Shown here in pieces: positions 38,661-47,657 of a stretch of 64,000 bases of DNA; position 1 is the first letter of the stretch, and every line of letters begins with the position of its first letter. This stretch comes from Tunturibacter gelidoferens. Its GTDB lineage: Bacteria > Acidobacteriota > Terriglobia > Terriglobales > Acidobacteriaceae. Under the pieces are notes generated by a model. That model searched no databases. It saw nothing but the letters and a program-made list of their open reading frames with translations, and was not told the origin of the DNA. The translations under genes were made by a program, and so were the position numbers. The stretch covers positions 1,178,001 to 1,242,000 of the forward strand of contig NZ_CP132938.1 in NCBI RefSeq assembly GCF_040358255.1. Direction: 5' to 3'.

Positions 38661-39914
38661 ATGAAGTTTTTGCTCATCCCTTGCCATTCGCAGATCCGGC
38701 GATGGTTATCCCTCAGCGCCGTCGCGCTATCGATTGTGTTTGCTGCGGGCTGCGCCAGTCCGGGACCGCCTCATGCCCCATCCCTCGATCTGCCCGAGGT
38801 CGTCAAGGACCTCACCGCTGAGAGGGTGGGCGACACGGTCACTCTCCACTGGACGACCCCGGAGAAGACGACCGATCACATCGCCATCAAAGGCACAATC
38901 ACCGCGGAGATCTGCCGTTACTCCGTCTCGGCCTCCCCTGCAACTCCAGCCTGTGCCGTAGTTAAGCGCCTCCCGGTACAAAGCGGATCGAGCCATGCGG
39001 AGGAGCTTCTCCCTCCAGCCCTGACCGCGGATCCGGCCTCTCTCCTCGCCTACAGGGTTCAGCTCTTCAACGTCCACCAGCGCTCGGCAGGTTCTTCGTC
39101 CGAAGCCTTCGCCGCCGCCGGCGCTGCCCCTCCGCCGGTCGAGCAGCTCCGGGCGACGTCCATCCGCGAGGGCATTCAGCTCGAGTGGCAGCAGCAGAAG
39201 GACGCCGCTCCGGGGTACTCCCAGGTGCAGCTTGACCGCCATCTGGTCGCACCCGCCGCTACCGCTGCAACTTCTGCCCCGTCTAATTCAACCTCTTCCA
39301 CCGCCCTGAAACCCACGCTCCGAAGCAAATCCAGAAAGACCTCTCCTCCCGCCGCGTTCGCCTCTGCAAAGCCGCAGGCGACGTCAACGACCAAGCCAGA
39401 GACTCCGGATGACGTGAAGCTGGAAACTCCCAAACGCGCCGCAGACGCAGGCGGCACGATCGACCAGACCACGCAGAAGGGCGAGAGCTACCGCTACACG
39501 GCCAGACGGGTTCGCGAGATCTCCCTCGCAGGCCACGCGCTCGAAGTTCGCAGCGAGCTCTCCGCTCCGGTCACGGTCGCCATGCTCGACACCTTCCCAC
39601 CCGCGATCCCGACTGGGCTTGAGGCCGTCCCCGACGGAGCCACCCCATCAGACCGCTCCATCGATCTTTCATGGACCCCTGACACAGATCCCGATCTCGC
39701 CGGGTATAGTGTGTATCGACAGGAAGTTACCTCGACAGGCCAAGTTGCGGGACCAGCAACGCGCCTGAACCCATCCCCGATCGTCGGTCCTGCCTACCGC
39801 GATCAAACCGCAATCCCCGGCCATCGCTACGCCTATCGCGTTACCGCGGTCGATGCCACCGGAAACGAGAGCGCCCCAAGCGCCGACGTGCAGGAAACAT
39901 TAAGGGAGCAATAA
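38661..39914 (+). CDS. Lipoprotein with fibronectin type III domains
   Basis: A 417-aa exported lipoprotein: a signal peptide ending in the lipobox VFAAGC (Cys at ~31), a first FnIII-like domain (LTAERVGDTVTLHWTTP), a Pro/Ser/Thr/Lys-rich low-complexity linker (~195-260) and a second, clear FnIII domain with DLSWTPDTDPDLAGYSVYRQ. Probable surface or periplasmic binding role; ligand unknown. It ends 7 bp before the FAH-family gene, so the two are cotranscribed despite having no obvious shared function. Confidence 0.8.
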   Translation: MKFLLIPCHSQIRRWLSLSAVALSIVFAAGCASPGPPHAPSLDLPEVVKDLTAERVGDTVTLHWTTPEKTTDHIAIKGTITAEICRYSVSASPATPACAVVKRLPVQSGSSHAEELLPPALTADPASLLAYRVQLFNVHQRSAGSSSEAFAAAGAAPPPVEQLRATSIREGIQLEWQQQKDAAPGYSQVQLDRHLVAPAATAATSAPSNSTSSTALKPTLRSKSRKTSPPAAFASAKPQATSTTKPETPDDVKLETPKRAADAGGTIDQTTQKGESYRYTARRVREISLAGHALEVRSELSAPVTVAMLDTFPPAIPTGLEAVPDGATPSDRSIDLSWTPDTDPDLAGYSVYRQEVTSTGQVAGPATRLNPSPIVGPAYRDQTAIPGHRYAYRVTAVDATGNESAPSADVQETLREQ

Positions 39915-39921
39915 AAAACAC

Positions 39922-40770
39922 ATGCGTTACTGTAAGTACCTGTCGTCTGAAAACGGCACCTTTCTCCCTCGTTACGCCCTGGTAGAGAAGCGCAATGGCA
40001 TCCTCTGGGCCACGCTTCCCATGCAAGCCCCGCAGGAAGACCTGACCGCCCGCATCCTCGGCGGAGTTCCCGTCCCAACCCTCGCCGTCGACTTCGAACC
40101 CACTCCCCTCGACGACCTGCATCTCCTGCCCCCGGTCACCCCCTCGAAGATTCTCTGCGTAGGCCGCAACTACCGCGACCACGCCGCGGAGCTCGGCAAC
40201 GAAGTCCCCGCCGAACCCCTCCTCTTCCTCAAGCCGCCCTCCTCGCTGCTCGGCCCCAAAGGAACCATCCGCATCCCTGCGATCTCCAATCGCGTTGATT
40301 ATGAAGGAGAACTAGGCATCGTCATCGGCCGTCGCTGCTACCGGATCGGCCCCGACGAAGACGTCCGCCCCTACATTCGCGGCTACGTCTGCGTCAACGA
40401 CGTCACCGCCCGCGACATCCAGAAGTCCGACAGCCAATGGACCCGCGGCAAGGGCTTCGACACCTTCTGCCCCGTCGGCCCCATCGTCTCGGACGAGATC
40501 GACCCCGTCGGCTTCGGAGACAAGGATCCCTCGCCCGTCACCGTAACCACCCGCCTCAACGGCATCGTTAAGCAGCAGGGCAGCACCCGCGACCTCATCT
40601 TCCCCATCGCCGATCTCCTCCGTTACATCACAGCAACCATGACCCTCGAGCCCGGCGATCTCATTCCCACAGGAACTCCCGCAGGAGTAGGAGCCGTTCA
40701 GCCCGGTGACCGCATCCAAGTGGAAATAGACAGCCTGGGCGTGCTCGAAAATCAGTTTGCCGCCAGTTAG
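39922..40770 (+). CDS. Fumarylacetoacetate hydrolase-family protein
   Basis: A 282-aa enzyme of the FAH superfamily. The C-terminal catalytic fold is intact: CVGRNYRDHAAELGNE, the metal-binding RVDYEGELGIVIG (Glu/Glu), NDVTARDIQ and GKGFDTFCPVGP, then GDLIPTGTPAGVGAVQPGD. Members hydrolyse or decarboxylate acylpyruvates and related ketones in aromatic and sugar-acid degradation; the substrate here is unknown. The N-terminal ~70 residues are the usual accessory domain. Confidence 0.9.
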   Translation: MRYCKYLSSENGTFLPRYALVEKRNGILWATLPMQAPQEDLTARILGGVPVPTLAVDFEPTPLDDLHLLPPVTPSKILCVGRNYRDHAAELGNEVPAEPLLFLKPPSSLLGPKGTIRIPAISNRVDYEGELGIVIGRRCYRIGPDEDVRPYIRGYVCVNDVTARDIQKSDSQWTRGKGFDTFCPVGPIVSDEIDPVGFGDKDPSPVTVTTRLNGIVKQQGSTRDLIFPIADLLRYITATMTLEPGDLIPTGTPAGVGAVQPGDRIQVEIDSLGVLENQFAAS

Positions 40771-40847
40771 CATCCGCCGCGCTCTAACAGACAGCGCAAT
40801 CCCTCAGAGCTTGATAAAATCTGTACCAACAGCCAAGGAGAAAGATT

Positions 40848-41846
40848 ATGGCATCGTTACTCGAACAGCTTCGCGGATACACTACCGTCGTCTCCGATAG
40901 CGGAGACTTTAACGCCATCCAGCAGTTCCGCCCGCAGGATGCGACCACGAATCCATCTCTGATTGCCGCCGCCGCCGAGAAATCTGAATACCAGTCCGTC
41001 GTCGACGACGTGCTCAAAGCAGTGCGCAAAGAAGCAGGCCCCAACGCTTCGGACAAAGAAATCGCCGCAACCGCCTTCCGGCCTCTCGAAGTCGCCTTCG
41101 GCCTCAAGATCCTCGACATAGTCCCCGGTCGCGTCTCCACTGAGGTTGACGCCCGCCTCTCCTACGACACCCAGAAGTCCATCGACGAGGCCCACGCCAT
41201 CATCGCTCTCTATGACAAGGCCGGTATCTCACGCGACCGCGTCCTCATCAAGCTTGCCTCCACCTGGGAGGGGATCCGTGCCGCTGAGATCCTCGAGAAG
41301 GAGGGCATCCACTGCAACATGACCCTGCTCTTCGGTATTCATCAGGCCGTCGCTGCGGCCGAAGCCAAGGCCACCCTTATCTCGCCCTTCGTCGGACGCA
41401 TTCTCGACTGGTACAAGAAAGACACCGGCAAGGACTATGTTGGCGCCGACGACCCCGGCGTTGAGTCCGTCACCACCATCTACAACTACTACAAGAAATT
41501 TGGCTACAAGACTGTCGTCATGGGTGCGAGCTTCCGCAACATCGGCGAGATTACTGAACTCGCCGGCTGCGACCTTCTCACCATCGCACCGAAGCTGCTC
41601 ACCGAGCTTGAAAGCACTCAGGCCCCGCTGCCCCGCAAGCTCGATCCCGCCAAAGCACAGAGCCTGGACATCAAGAAGATCCCGATGGACAAAGCCGCCT
41701 TCGACAAGATGCACGCCGAAGACCGCATGGCCACCGACAAGCTGAAGGAAGGCATCGACGGCTTCTCCAAGGCCATCGTCGATCTCGAAGTGATCCTCGA
41801 AAAACGTCTCAGCGAAATCGGCGAACCCGCCGCAGCAACTCGCTAA
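40848..41846 (+). CDS. tal: Transaldolase
   Basis: A 332-aa class I aldolase of the pentose phosphate pathway (TalB type). The Schiff-base lysine is K135 in [11 protein letters not shown], matching Lys132 of E. coli TalB; the opening [20 protein letters not shown] and NMTLLFG are further signatures. It interconverts sedoheptulose-7-phosphate and glyceraldehyde-3-phosphate with erythrose-4-phosphate and fructose-6-phosphate. The pathway would accept pentoses released by the arabinosidase elsewhere in the window. A purine-rich AAGGAGAAAG lies before the ATG, and a GC hairpin follows the stop. Confidence 0.95.
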   Translation: MASLLEQLRGYTTVVSDSGDFNAIQQFRPQDATTNPSLIAAAAEKSEYQSVVDDVLKAVRKEAGPNASDKEIAATAFRPLEVAFGLKILDIVPGRVSTEVDARLSYDTQKSIDEAHAIIALYDKAGISRDRVLIKLASTWEGIRAAEILEKEGIHCNMTLLFGIHQAVAAAEAKATLISPFVGRILDWYKKDTGKDYVGADDPGVESVTTIYNYYKKFGYKTVVMGASFRNIGEITELAGCDLLTIAPKLLTELESTQAPLPRKLDPAKAQSLDIKKIPMDKAAFDKMHAEDRMATDKLKEGIDGFSKAIVDLEVILEKRLSEIGEPAAATR

Positions 41847-41872
41847 TCCTCAACAAAATCCATTGCATATCT

Positions 41873-41900
41873 CTCGGCGGCCTATCAAAGGGCCGCCGAG
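41873..41900 (+). terminator. Hairpin after transaldolase
   Basis: A perfect 10-bp GC-rich stem (CTCGGCGGCC / GGCCGCCGAG) with an 8-nt loop lies 27 bp after the tal stop. The downstream T-tract is weak (TTGCCTTAG), so termination may be partial. Confidence 0.6.
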
Positions 41901-41973
41901 TTGCCTTAGAACGGGATTTATTTTTGGCAACCCCCCACACTTTCGTTCTGCTCTAAACAGGCAGAGGTGAAAA

Positions 41974-42375
41974 ATGCACGTTGCAAAAATTCTCGCCGCA
42001 ACTACAGTTGCTGTTTTCAGCTTCGCAGTTGCAGCTCCTAAAACCCAGGCTCAGATCAGCGTCAACATTGGACCCGCTCCCAGCTGCCCATACGGCTACT
42101 ATGAAGCTCCTCCCTATAACTGTGCTCCCTATGGCTACTACGGTCCCGAGTGGTTCACCAGTGGGGTCTTCATCGGTGCCGGTCCTTGGTTTCACGGCCC
42201 CGAACACTTCTATGGACACGTCGATAACCACTACCATCCCGAGCACGGATATCACGGCCCATACCCTGCCCGTGGCGAGGCCCCGCGACCCGAGTACCAC
42301 GTCGATCACAATGAGAACTTCCACGGCAACGAGATGCGCGACGGCCACGGTCATGTAGGCGGCGAACACCACTAA
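41974..42375 (+). CDS. Small secreted Tyr/Pro/His-rich protein
   Basis: A 133-aa protein with a signal peptide (residues 1-~26, AVAAPKTQA). The mature part is short-repeat-like: PYGYYEAPPYNCAPYGYYGP, then a C-terminal third unusually rich in histidine (HVDNHYHPEHGYHGP, HGHVGGEHH). Similar small YXXP-type secreted proteins occur in acidobacteria and proteobacteria; the histidines may bind metal, but this is inference. A clear terminator follows. Confidence 0.7.
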   Translation: MHVAKILAATTVAVFSFAVAAPKTQAQISVNIGPAPSCPYGYYEAPPYNCAPYGYYGPEWFTSGVFIGAGPWFHGPEHFYGHVDNHYHPEHGYHGPYPARGEAPRPEYHVDHNENFHGNEMRDGHGHVGGEHH

Positions 42376-42404
42376 TTCGATTCGTCACAAAACGGTTACA
42401 AAAA

Positions 42405-42436
42405 GGGCAGAGACCGATCAAGCCAGGTCTCTGCCC
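42405..42436. terminator. Rho-independent terminator between convergent genes
   Basis: Perfect 11-bp stem GGGCAGAGACC / GGTCTCTGCCC with a 10-nt loop, followed in the plus direction by TTCTTCGTTT and preceded by a run of A (T-rich in the other direction). It can serve both the His-rich protein gene and the GGDEF gene. Confidence 0.9.
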
Positions 42437-42478
42437 TTCTTCGTTTCACCTCGTCACACACTCGAATAGAACCACGCC

Positions 42479-43825
42479 CTACCTCTGCGCACTCGCCACC
42501 GCAGCCATCTGCGAATCGGTCACCGCGGCCGTCAGCGGAGTAACGGCCTTAGCCGTCTGGACTCCCGGCCTTTGCTTGGATGCGTACATCCTCTGGTCTG
42601 CCACCCGCAGCAACCGGATCGAGTCGTGGGCATCCTCCGGATATACGGCCATGCCTACGCTCGCCGACAGCACCATCGGCTTGCCCTCCACCACTATCGG
42701 ACGGTCCAGCGTTCTCTGCACCGTCTCCAACAGGTGATCCAGTGACTTTCCCGGTTCCACATCCGCCGCCACAATCACAAACTCATCTCCGCCCAGCCGC
42801 GCCAGCGTATCCGACGCTCGCACGCCCCTGCGCAGAGTCGCTGAGACCTCGCGCAACACCTGGTCGCCCGCCTGGTGTCCCATCGTGTCGTTGATTCTCT
42901 TGAAGCCGTTCAGATCCAGAACGATCAGCGCCAGCCGGTTGTGCGTGCGTTCAGCGCGGTCGAGCGCCATCATCAGCCGGTCCGCAAACAGACGCCGGTT
43001 CGGCAGCCCAGTCAACTCATCATGCAGCGCCAGCCACTCGTTGCTCGAAACCTGCTCCTCCAGCATCACCAGAATCATGCCGATCGAGATCAGCGACTTC
43101 TGCATATTCCATATGTGCGAAGCGATATCGGCATACTCGCGATACTGCACAATCCACGGATGCAGAAACAGGCACAGCGCCCAGATCGTGAAGCCGGTTA
43201 CAATCGCCAGCCTGCCGGTGCTTCCCGTCGGCAGCCGCCGCTGGAAGTTCACCGCCGCGGTTGCGTATACGCAACACAGGCTCCAATACACTGCCGACCT
43301 GTAGTCGGAGATGTGGATCAGATAGCCCATCGCCATCCATCCGCACACATGCAGCACCGCCGCAACCCAGCTGCGGCGAAGATACAGCGAGGTCGAAACG
43401 CCAATCACCATACCCGCGGCCATGCACGGGAAAAAGACAATCCCCCGGTTAAGGTGCAACCCATAGACCGTGCACAACGCCAGCAGTGGCAGCGAATTCA
43501 GCGAGAGATAAAGCAGACGCGAAGCCTTGGAGACAGGGTAAACTCCCGACGCCCACACAAAGATCATGCCCGTCAGCAGGTAGCAGTCCATCACGATCAC
43601 ATGCAGAATCTTCTGCGGCGGTCCATTCGCTGCGTAAAACGTATGCGCAGCCGCTTCCACCAGCGTAAAGAAAAGGCCCAGCAGCCACAGATCGGCTCGC
43701 TCCTGAGGATGCCGTTTTCGCAGCAGCATCAGGATCACAATCAGGATCATCAACGCCAGAAGATCGGGAAGAAACGCAAAGTTCATCGCGGACCCGGGCA
43801 TCGTCGCACTTGGATTTGGCCCCAA
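42479..43825 (-). CDS. Membrane diguanylate cyclase (GGDEF)
   Basis: A 448-aa protein with an N-terminal sensor of about eight TM helices (~14-245) and a C-terminal GGDEF domain. The active site RLGGDEFVIV is canonical and the inhibitory I-site RASD lies exactly five residues before it, so the enzyme should make c-di-GMP and be product-inhibited. DELTGLPNRRLF marks the domain start. No EAL domain. The ATG at 43786 (MNFAFLPDLL) is a likely alternative start because TM1 begins there. No obvious c-di-GMP target is adjacent. Confidence 0.9.
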   Translation of the reverse strand: MGPNPSATMPGSAMNFAFLPDLLALMILIVILMLLRKRHPQERADLWLLGLFFTLVEAAAHTFYAANGPPQKILHVIVMDCYLLTGMIFVWASGVYPVSKASRLLYLSLNSLPLLALCTVYGLHLNRGIVFFPCMAAGMVIGVSTSLYLRRSWVAAVLHVCGWMAMGYLIHISDYRSAVYWSLCCVYATAAVNFQRRLPTGSTGRLAIVTGFTIWALCLFLHPWIVQYREYADIASHIWNMQKSLISIGMILVMLEEQVSSNEWLALHDELTGLPNRRLFADRLMMALDRAERTHNRLALIVLDLNGFKRINDTMGHQAGDQVLREVSATLRRGVRASDTLARLGGDEFVIVAADVEPGKSLDHLLETVQRTLDRPIVVEGKPMVLSASVGMAVYPEDAHDSIRLLRVADQRMYASKQRPGVQTAKAVTPLTAAVTDSQMAAVASAQR

Positions 43826-44571
43826 CTGCAGGCCACGCGGGATGCGTTTGCTACCTCTTCGGTGACAGAACGAGTGCCGTCACCTTTAATCCTCAAACCC
43901 TGAACCAGAACAATAGTCCACAAAGCATCATCAGCGCGATGGCAAAAGTCATTTATTTCAGGACTGAGAGATTTGAAACAAACAACAGTCCAGAATAAGA
44001 ACTGTGCAGAGCCTTCCTGCAATGGGCGAATTGCTGCCTCGGTCAACTCTTCTAAAGACAGCAGAAAAATTACAGAGCAAAATCTCTGACCCTCCCGCCG
44101 GGTCTTTAAAATTCACTGCAGCTGCTTCGCGGGGGCCCTGGTAACTCGTCGGTCTTACAGAGATAGAAACGCTGTTTGTTGCACAATTATGCGGTATCCC
44201 TGACAAAGTCAAACATAAAAATCAACTACGCCGACGCCTCGAAATTACTCCTGCAAGCCGCCGGATTCTGTCTCCAACTCAGCTAACTCAAGCCCTTCAA
44301 TCGGATACGCCACTCCTCCGCGCCAGCCTGCTCCGCTAAAACACCAGGCTGGCGAAAGAGTGGCAACGCACTGGTAGTGACCCTTAAGTTCAAAACGTTA
44401 CACAACAATTCGTTTAGAAACAGCACTCACCTCGTTGAGGACAATCGGAGATAGGGAAGGCCATCGATTTCAGTCGATTCAAATCGCCACCTATCCCCAC
44501 GAAATAGACAGGGCTGGAGACCGTCTTCGGTCATCCAGCCCTTCTTGCTCTAACTCCTTTTCCTGTCTGAC
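43826..44571. other. 746-bp intergenic region with several strong hairpins, no convincing gene
   Basis: It lies between two minus-strand genes. It holds a small inverted repeat GGTGAC...GTCACC (43861-43884) in the GGDEF promoter area, a perfect 10-bp hairpin at 44321-44354 (CGCCAGCCTG / CAGGCTGGCG), an imperfect ~50-nt stem-loop near 44449-44500, and a terminator at 44511-44541. A minus-strand frame without a good start (ending at TAA 44245) reads PIEGLELAELETESGGLQE. This could be a non-coding RNA region; no known RNA family could be assigned. Confidence 0.4.
44511..44541. terminator. Terminator hairpin downstream of the FecR-like gene
   Basis: Stem GGGCTGGA-GACC / GGTC-A-TCCAGCCC around a short loop, followed in the plus direction by TTCTTGCTC. 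It lies 30 bp after the FecR-like gene's stop on the minus strand, and could equally end a plus-strand RNA from the preceding structured region. Confidence 0.75.
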
Positions 44572-45573
44572 TTACCGGTGGCCACCGCCACCACCGCCGC
44601 CTCCGTGAAAGCCCCCTCCGCCCCCGCCTTGGAATCCGCCGCCATGGAATCCTCCACCAGCAACCGACGCCCCACGGTAGCCTCCGCTGACGCCGCGGAA
44701 TCCATATCCGCCACGGTAGCCGTAGCCGCGCCCATAGAAGCCGCGGCCATACACAAAGCCGCCGCCATACAGGTAGTACGGAGAGTAGAAGCCATATCCA
44801 AAGGGGCTGAAGAACGGGCCGCCACCAGGCAGCCAGTCATACCCATACAGATAAGGATCCCAGGCCCAGCCAGGCGCGAACCCGCCGTAGCCGTACTCCG
44901 GTCCATACCCGGCATACTCCGCCGCAAGATTTACGTTCGCCTCGCCCAGATACTGCGACCGCAGCTGACTCCAGCGATACAGATCGTCTTCCGAGCGGTC
45001 CTTGTTGAAGCTCACAGGCTTCACCGCCTCCCCAACGAGCGTGATCTGCTTGCCGCCCTTCACATCCACAGGCTTTACATTGCTCTCGAGGTTATTGCCG
45101 GGATAAACCGCCGCCTTCCCGTCGAAGGTGCGTACCGTATTCGCATCCGCGTTGAACTCATACAGCCCGTTCTTCAGAATCTGCGTCTGACCGCCCTTCT
45201 GATCGATCAGGATCATGTTCTGCGGGTAGAGTTGATCCGCCTCCACCTCGGCACGCCCCTGCTCGATGCTCACCTCGGTATGGGTCAGGTCCGGCTTGAT
45301 CATCTTCACTGTGCTGTTCTTATCCAGCCTCAGAAACACGCCTGGCGTCAGCAGCATCTCCGCCTTGCCGTCGGCAGTCGCAAGGTATTGACCCGGCCCC
45401 ACCTCCGCCTGGCCCACAGAATGCGCCGTGACTTGGTGTCCATCGATGGAGGCTTGGCCTTCAACATAATTGAGAGTTCCCGGGCGGGCTGGGTTCGCGC
45501 CTTGCTGCTGTGCAAAGACAGGCGTAAACAGAGTCGCCAGGGAAAGGAGAAGAATTGATTTGAGCCCTGACAT
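44572..45573 (-). CDS. FecR-domain protein with Gly-rich C-terminal tail
   Basis: A 333-aa secreted protein: a signal peptide (MSGLKSILLLSLATLF...FAQ), a FecR-like beta domain with GQASIDGHQVTAHSVGQAE, EMLLTPGVFLRLDKNSTVKM and a VSIEQGRAEVE segment, then a Tyr/Gly-rich region and a tail of nearly pure Gly/His/Phe after ~residue 230. I use the ATG at 45573, which has AGAGG 9 nt upstream; the frame is open further upstream. FecR domains normally regulate or sense; here, without anti-sigma TM parts, it looks like a structural or surface protein. Confidence 0.75.
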   Translation of the reverse strand: MSGLKSILLLSLATLFTPVFAQQQGANPARPGTLNYVEGQASIDGHQVTAHSVGQAEVGPGQYLATADGKAEMLLTPGVFLRLDKNSTVKMIKPDLTHTEVSIEQGRAEVEADQLYPQNMILIDQKGGQTQILKNGLYEFNADANTVRTFDGKAAVYPGNNLESNVKPVDVKGGKQITLVGEAVKPVSFNKDRSEDDLYRWSQLRSQYLGEANVNLAAEYAGYGPEYGYGGFAPGWAWDPYLYGYDWLPGGGPFFSPFGYGFYSPYYLYGGGFVYGRGFYGRGYGYRGGYGFRGVSGGYRGASVAGGGFHGGGFQGGGGGGFHGGGGGGGGHR

Positions 45574-45840
45574 ATTCAAAAACCTCTGTTGTTTTAGATG
45601 AAACAGAGGAGGAAAAGTCACAGTAGGCTCAAACTGTGCCTGACCATTGAACCCGATGTAGCTCAACAAGTTGCTACCGCTGACCGACGAATGACAACGC
45701 CGAGACAATACTCCACCAAAGGCCCCGAAAACGAGCCTTCCAACGCCAAAAACCGCGGAAATAGAGCTCGAAGTCAGTTGTAAAAGTTATGTCTTCTCAG
45801 AAGCCGTTGAACCAGGCGATCAATCATGAAAATTAAAGTG

Positions 45841-45872
45841 AAAGAGCTGGCGCATTTTTACGCCAGCTCTTT
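45841..45872. terminator. Terminator hairpin for the hslVU operon
   Basis: Perfect 12-bp stem AAAGAGCTGGCG / CGCCAGCTCTTT with an 8-nt T/A-rich loop, about 130 bp beyond the hslU stop on the minus strand. In that direction CACTTTAATTTT follows, a moderate T-rich tail. Confidence 0.75.
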
Positions 45873-45881
45873 CCTGCACTT

Positions 45882-45997
45882 CCAGCCACACAAAACACCA
45901 CAACTTCACCACGTTTTACCATCCAAAACACCACGTTTGGACACCGTAAAACGCAGAAACCCCTGCAAAAGCACCACCTCCACCACGCGAAAAAAAA
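45882..45997 (-). repeat. GTGGTG-rich extragenic repeat, copy 1 (3' of hslU)
   Basis: Read on the hslU coding strand, it begins directly after the TAG stop with a T-run and then has GCGTGGTGGAGGTGGTG, TTTTGCAGGGGTTT, ACGTGGTGTTTTGG, ATGGTAAAACGTGGTG and GTGTGGCTGG in this order. The same ordered blocks occur at 57912-58028, also just after a minus-strand stop codon, with different sequence between the blocks. Confidence 0.75.
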
Positions 45998-47590
45998 CTA
46001 CAAAATATACCGCGAAAGATCCTGATCCTTCACGATCGAGGCCACTTGCTGCCGCACATACTCCGGATCGACAACGATCACCTTCTCGACGCCCGTAGCA
46101 GTCTGCCGCTCAATCACAGGCAGAGGCGGCGACGGCATCTGCGGCTCCGACGTAAGCGATGCAGACACAGGTACTTCGCCCACAACACCCTCCTCCGTAA
46201 TCTCCGCCCGCGGACTCTTGAACAAATCCGGCGCCTGGAAACTAATCTCATCCAGCACCCGCTCCAGAATCGTATGCAGCCTCCGAGCCCCAATGTTTTC
46301 GGTGGTTTCGTTCACCCTGAAAGCAAACTGCGCCATCTCCGCAATCGCCTCCTTCGTAAACTCCAGCTTCAACCCCTCCGTCTCCAGGAGCGCCGTAGAC
46401 TGCTTCACCAGCGACGACTTCGGTTCCGTCAGAATGCGAATAAAGTCATTCACCGTCAACGAGTTCAGCTCAACGCGAATCGGAAAACGTCCCTGCAACT
46501 CCGGAATCAGATCGCTGGGCTTCGACACATGAAACGCCCCAGCCGCAATGAACAAGATGTGATCTGTCGAAACCATCCCATACTTCGTGCTAACCGTAGT
46601 CCCTTCAACGATCGGCAGAATATCGCGCTGCACGCCCTCCCGCGAGACATCCGGCCCATGCCCACCCTCACGCCCGGCAATCTTGTCGATCTCATCCAGA
46701 AACACGATCCCCGAGTCCTCAACCCGCTCCACCGCAAGCCGAGTCACCTGATCCATATCGATTAGCCGGTTCTCCTCCTCCTGCACCAGGTAGTCGAAGG
46801 CCTCTGCCACCTTCATCTTGCGCTTCTTCGTGCGCTGTCCAAACAGCCCCGGCAGCATGTCCTTCAGGTTGATATCCATCTCCTCCGAGCCCTGATTGGA
46901 GATCACCTCAAAGCTGGGCTGGTTGCGGTCGCGTACATCCAGCTCCACCGTGCGCTCATCCAGCTTGCCCTCGCGAAACTGTTGCCGGAGCTTCTCTCTC
47001 GTCCTATGCTCCCGATCCCCCGGCTTCTCCTCAGAGTCATCAACAGGCGCAGCCACCGGAAGTTGAATGAGATTGCTCCCCGGCTCGTGCGTGGCCGCAG
47101 CAGCAGTCGCAGCAGATGCCGCGTTAGGCGTCGGAGGCAGCAGCAGATCGATCAGCCGATCCTCCGCCGCAAGCTCCGCTTTATCCTCCACCTCTTCCAT
47201 CTTCTCTTCGCGAACCATGTCGATCGCGATCTCCACCAGGTCACGCACAATCGACTCGACATCCCGCCCCACATAGCCGACCTCAGTAAACTTCGAGGCT
47301 TCCACCTTCAAAAACGGAGAGTTCGTCAGCTTAGCCAAACGCCGAGCGATCTCCGTTTTTCCGACGCCTGTCGGCCCAATCATGATGATGTTCTTCGGCA
47401 TGATCTCATCAGCCAGCTCCGGCGGAAGCTTCTGCCGGCGCATTCGATTACGCAATGCAATCGCCACGGCCCGCTTTGCCGCATGCTGCCCCACAACGTA
47501 CTTATCAAGCTCGGTGACGATCTCGCGCGGCGTCATCTCATCGAGTGCGAGTGCCTGATCTTCAGCAGCTCCAGGTAGAAAAATTGCCAT
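45998..47590 (-). CDS. hslU: ATP-dependent protease ATPase subunit HslU (ClpY)
   Basis: A 530-aa AAA+ unfoldase that feeds substrates to HslV. Walker A is GPTGVGKT (72-79), Walker B VFLDEID (296-302), and the C-terminal LSRYIL, which docks into HslV, is intact. It is about 85 residues longer than E. coli HslU (443): an Ala/Pro-rich piece enlarges the I-domain (~153-195), and a second insert (~458-505, [14 protein letters not shown] onward) separates the last AAA+ helices from the docking tail. It lies 67 bp after hslV in the same operon. Confidence 0.96.
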   Translation of the reverse strand: MAIFLPGAAEDQALALDEMTPREIVTELDKYVVGQHAAKRAVAIALRNRMRRQKLPPELADEIMPKNIIMIGPTGVGKTEIARRLAKLTNSPFLKVEASKFTEVGYVGRDVESIVRDLVEIAIDMVREEKMEEVEDKAELAAEDRLIDLLLPPTPNAASAATAAAATHEPGSNLIQLPVAAPVDDSEEKPGDREHRTREKLRQQFREGKLDERTVELDVRDRNQPSFEVISNQGSEEMDINLKDMLPGLFGQRTKKRKMKVAEAFDYLVQEEENRLIDMDQVTRLAVERVEDSGIVFLDEIDKIAGREGGHGPDVSREGVQRDILPIVEGTTVSTKYGMVSTDHILFIAAGAFHVSKPSDLIPELQGRFPIRVELNSLTVNDFIRILTEPKSSLVKQSTALLETEGLKLEFTKEAIAEMAQFAFRVNETTENIGARRLHTILERVLDEISFQAPDLFKSPRAEITEEGVVGEVPVSASLTSEPQMPSPPLPVIERQTATGVEKVIVVDPEYVRQQVASIVKDQDLSRYIL

Positions 47591-47657
47591 AGTGCGGTAC
47601 TCCTTGTCGCATATCCCAGCGACGAACCTTCTCTAAAACTTCTACGAACAGTCGACG

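Larger units (their letters stand above)
45574..45997. other. Intergenic region of 424 bp: FecR-gene promoter, hslU terminator and repeat
   Basis: From left to right it contains the minus-strand promoter zone of the FecR-like gene, a 12-bp hairpin at 45841-45872, and the GTGGTG-type repeat (45882-45997) that touches the hslU stop codon. No gene is supported here; the open frames at 45598 and 45826 lack ribosome binding sites. Confidence 0.5.

Noticed and set aside
43958..44212. 84-codon minus-strand frame upstream of the GGDEF gene
   Set aside because: Low-G+C codon use unlike the neighbours, no start signal, no recognisable motif.
44240..44420. Resemblance to the 3' end of RNase P RNA (GACAGAATCCGGCGGCTT on the minus strand)
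   Set aside because: The conserved 5' region (GAGGAAAGTCCGGGC) and the other universally conserved RNase P segments are absent, and the hairpin layout does not fit.
44444..44500. tRNA-like stretch with GATTCAAATC and a pairing GGAGATAGG / CCTATCCCC stem
   Set aside because: No 5-bp T stem, anticodon arm or D arm can be built; it is better described as an imperfect hairpin.
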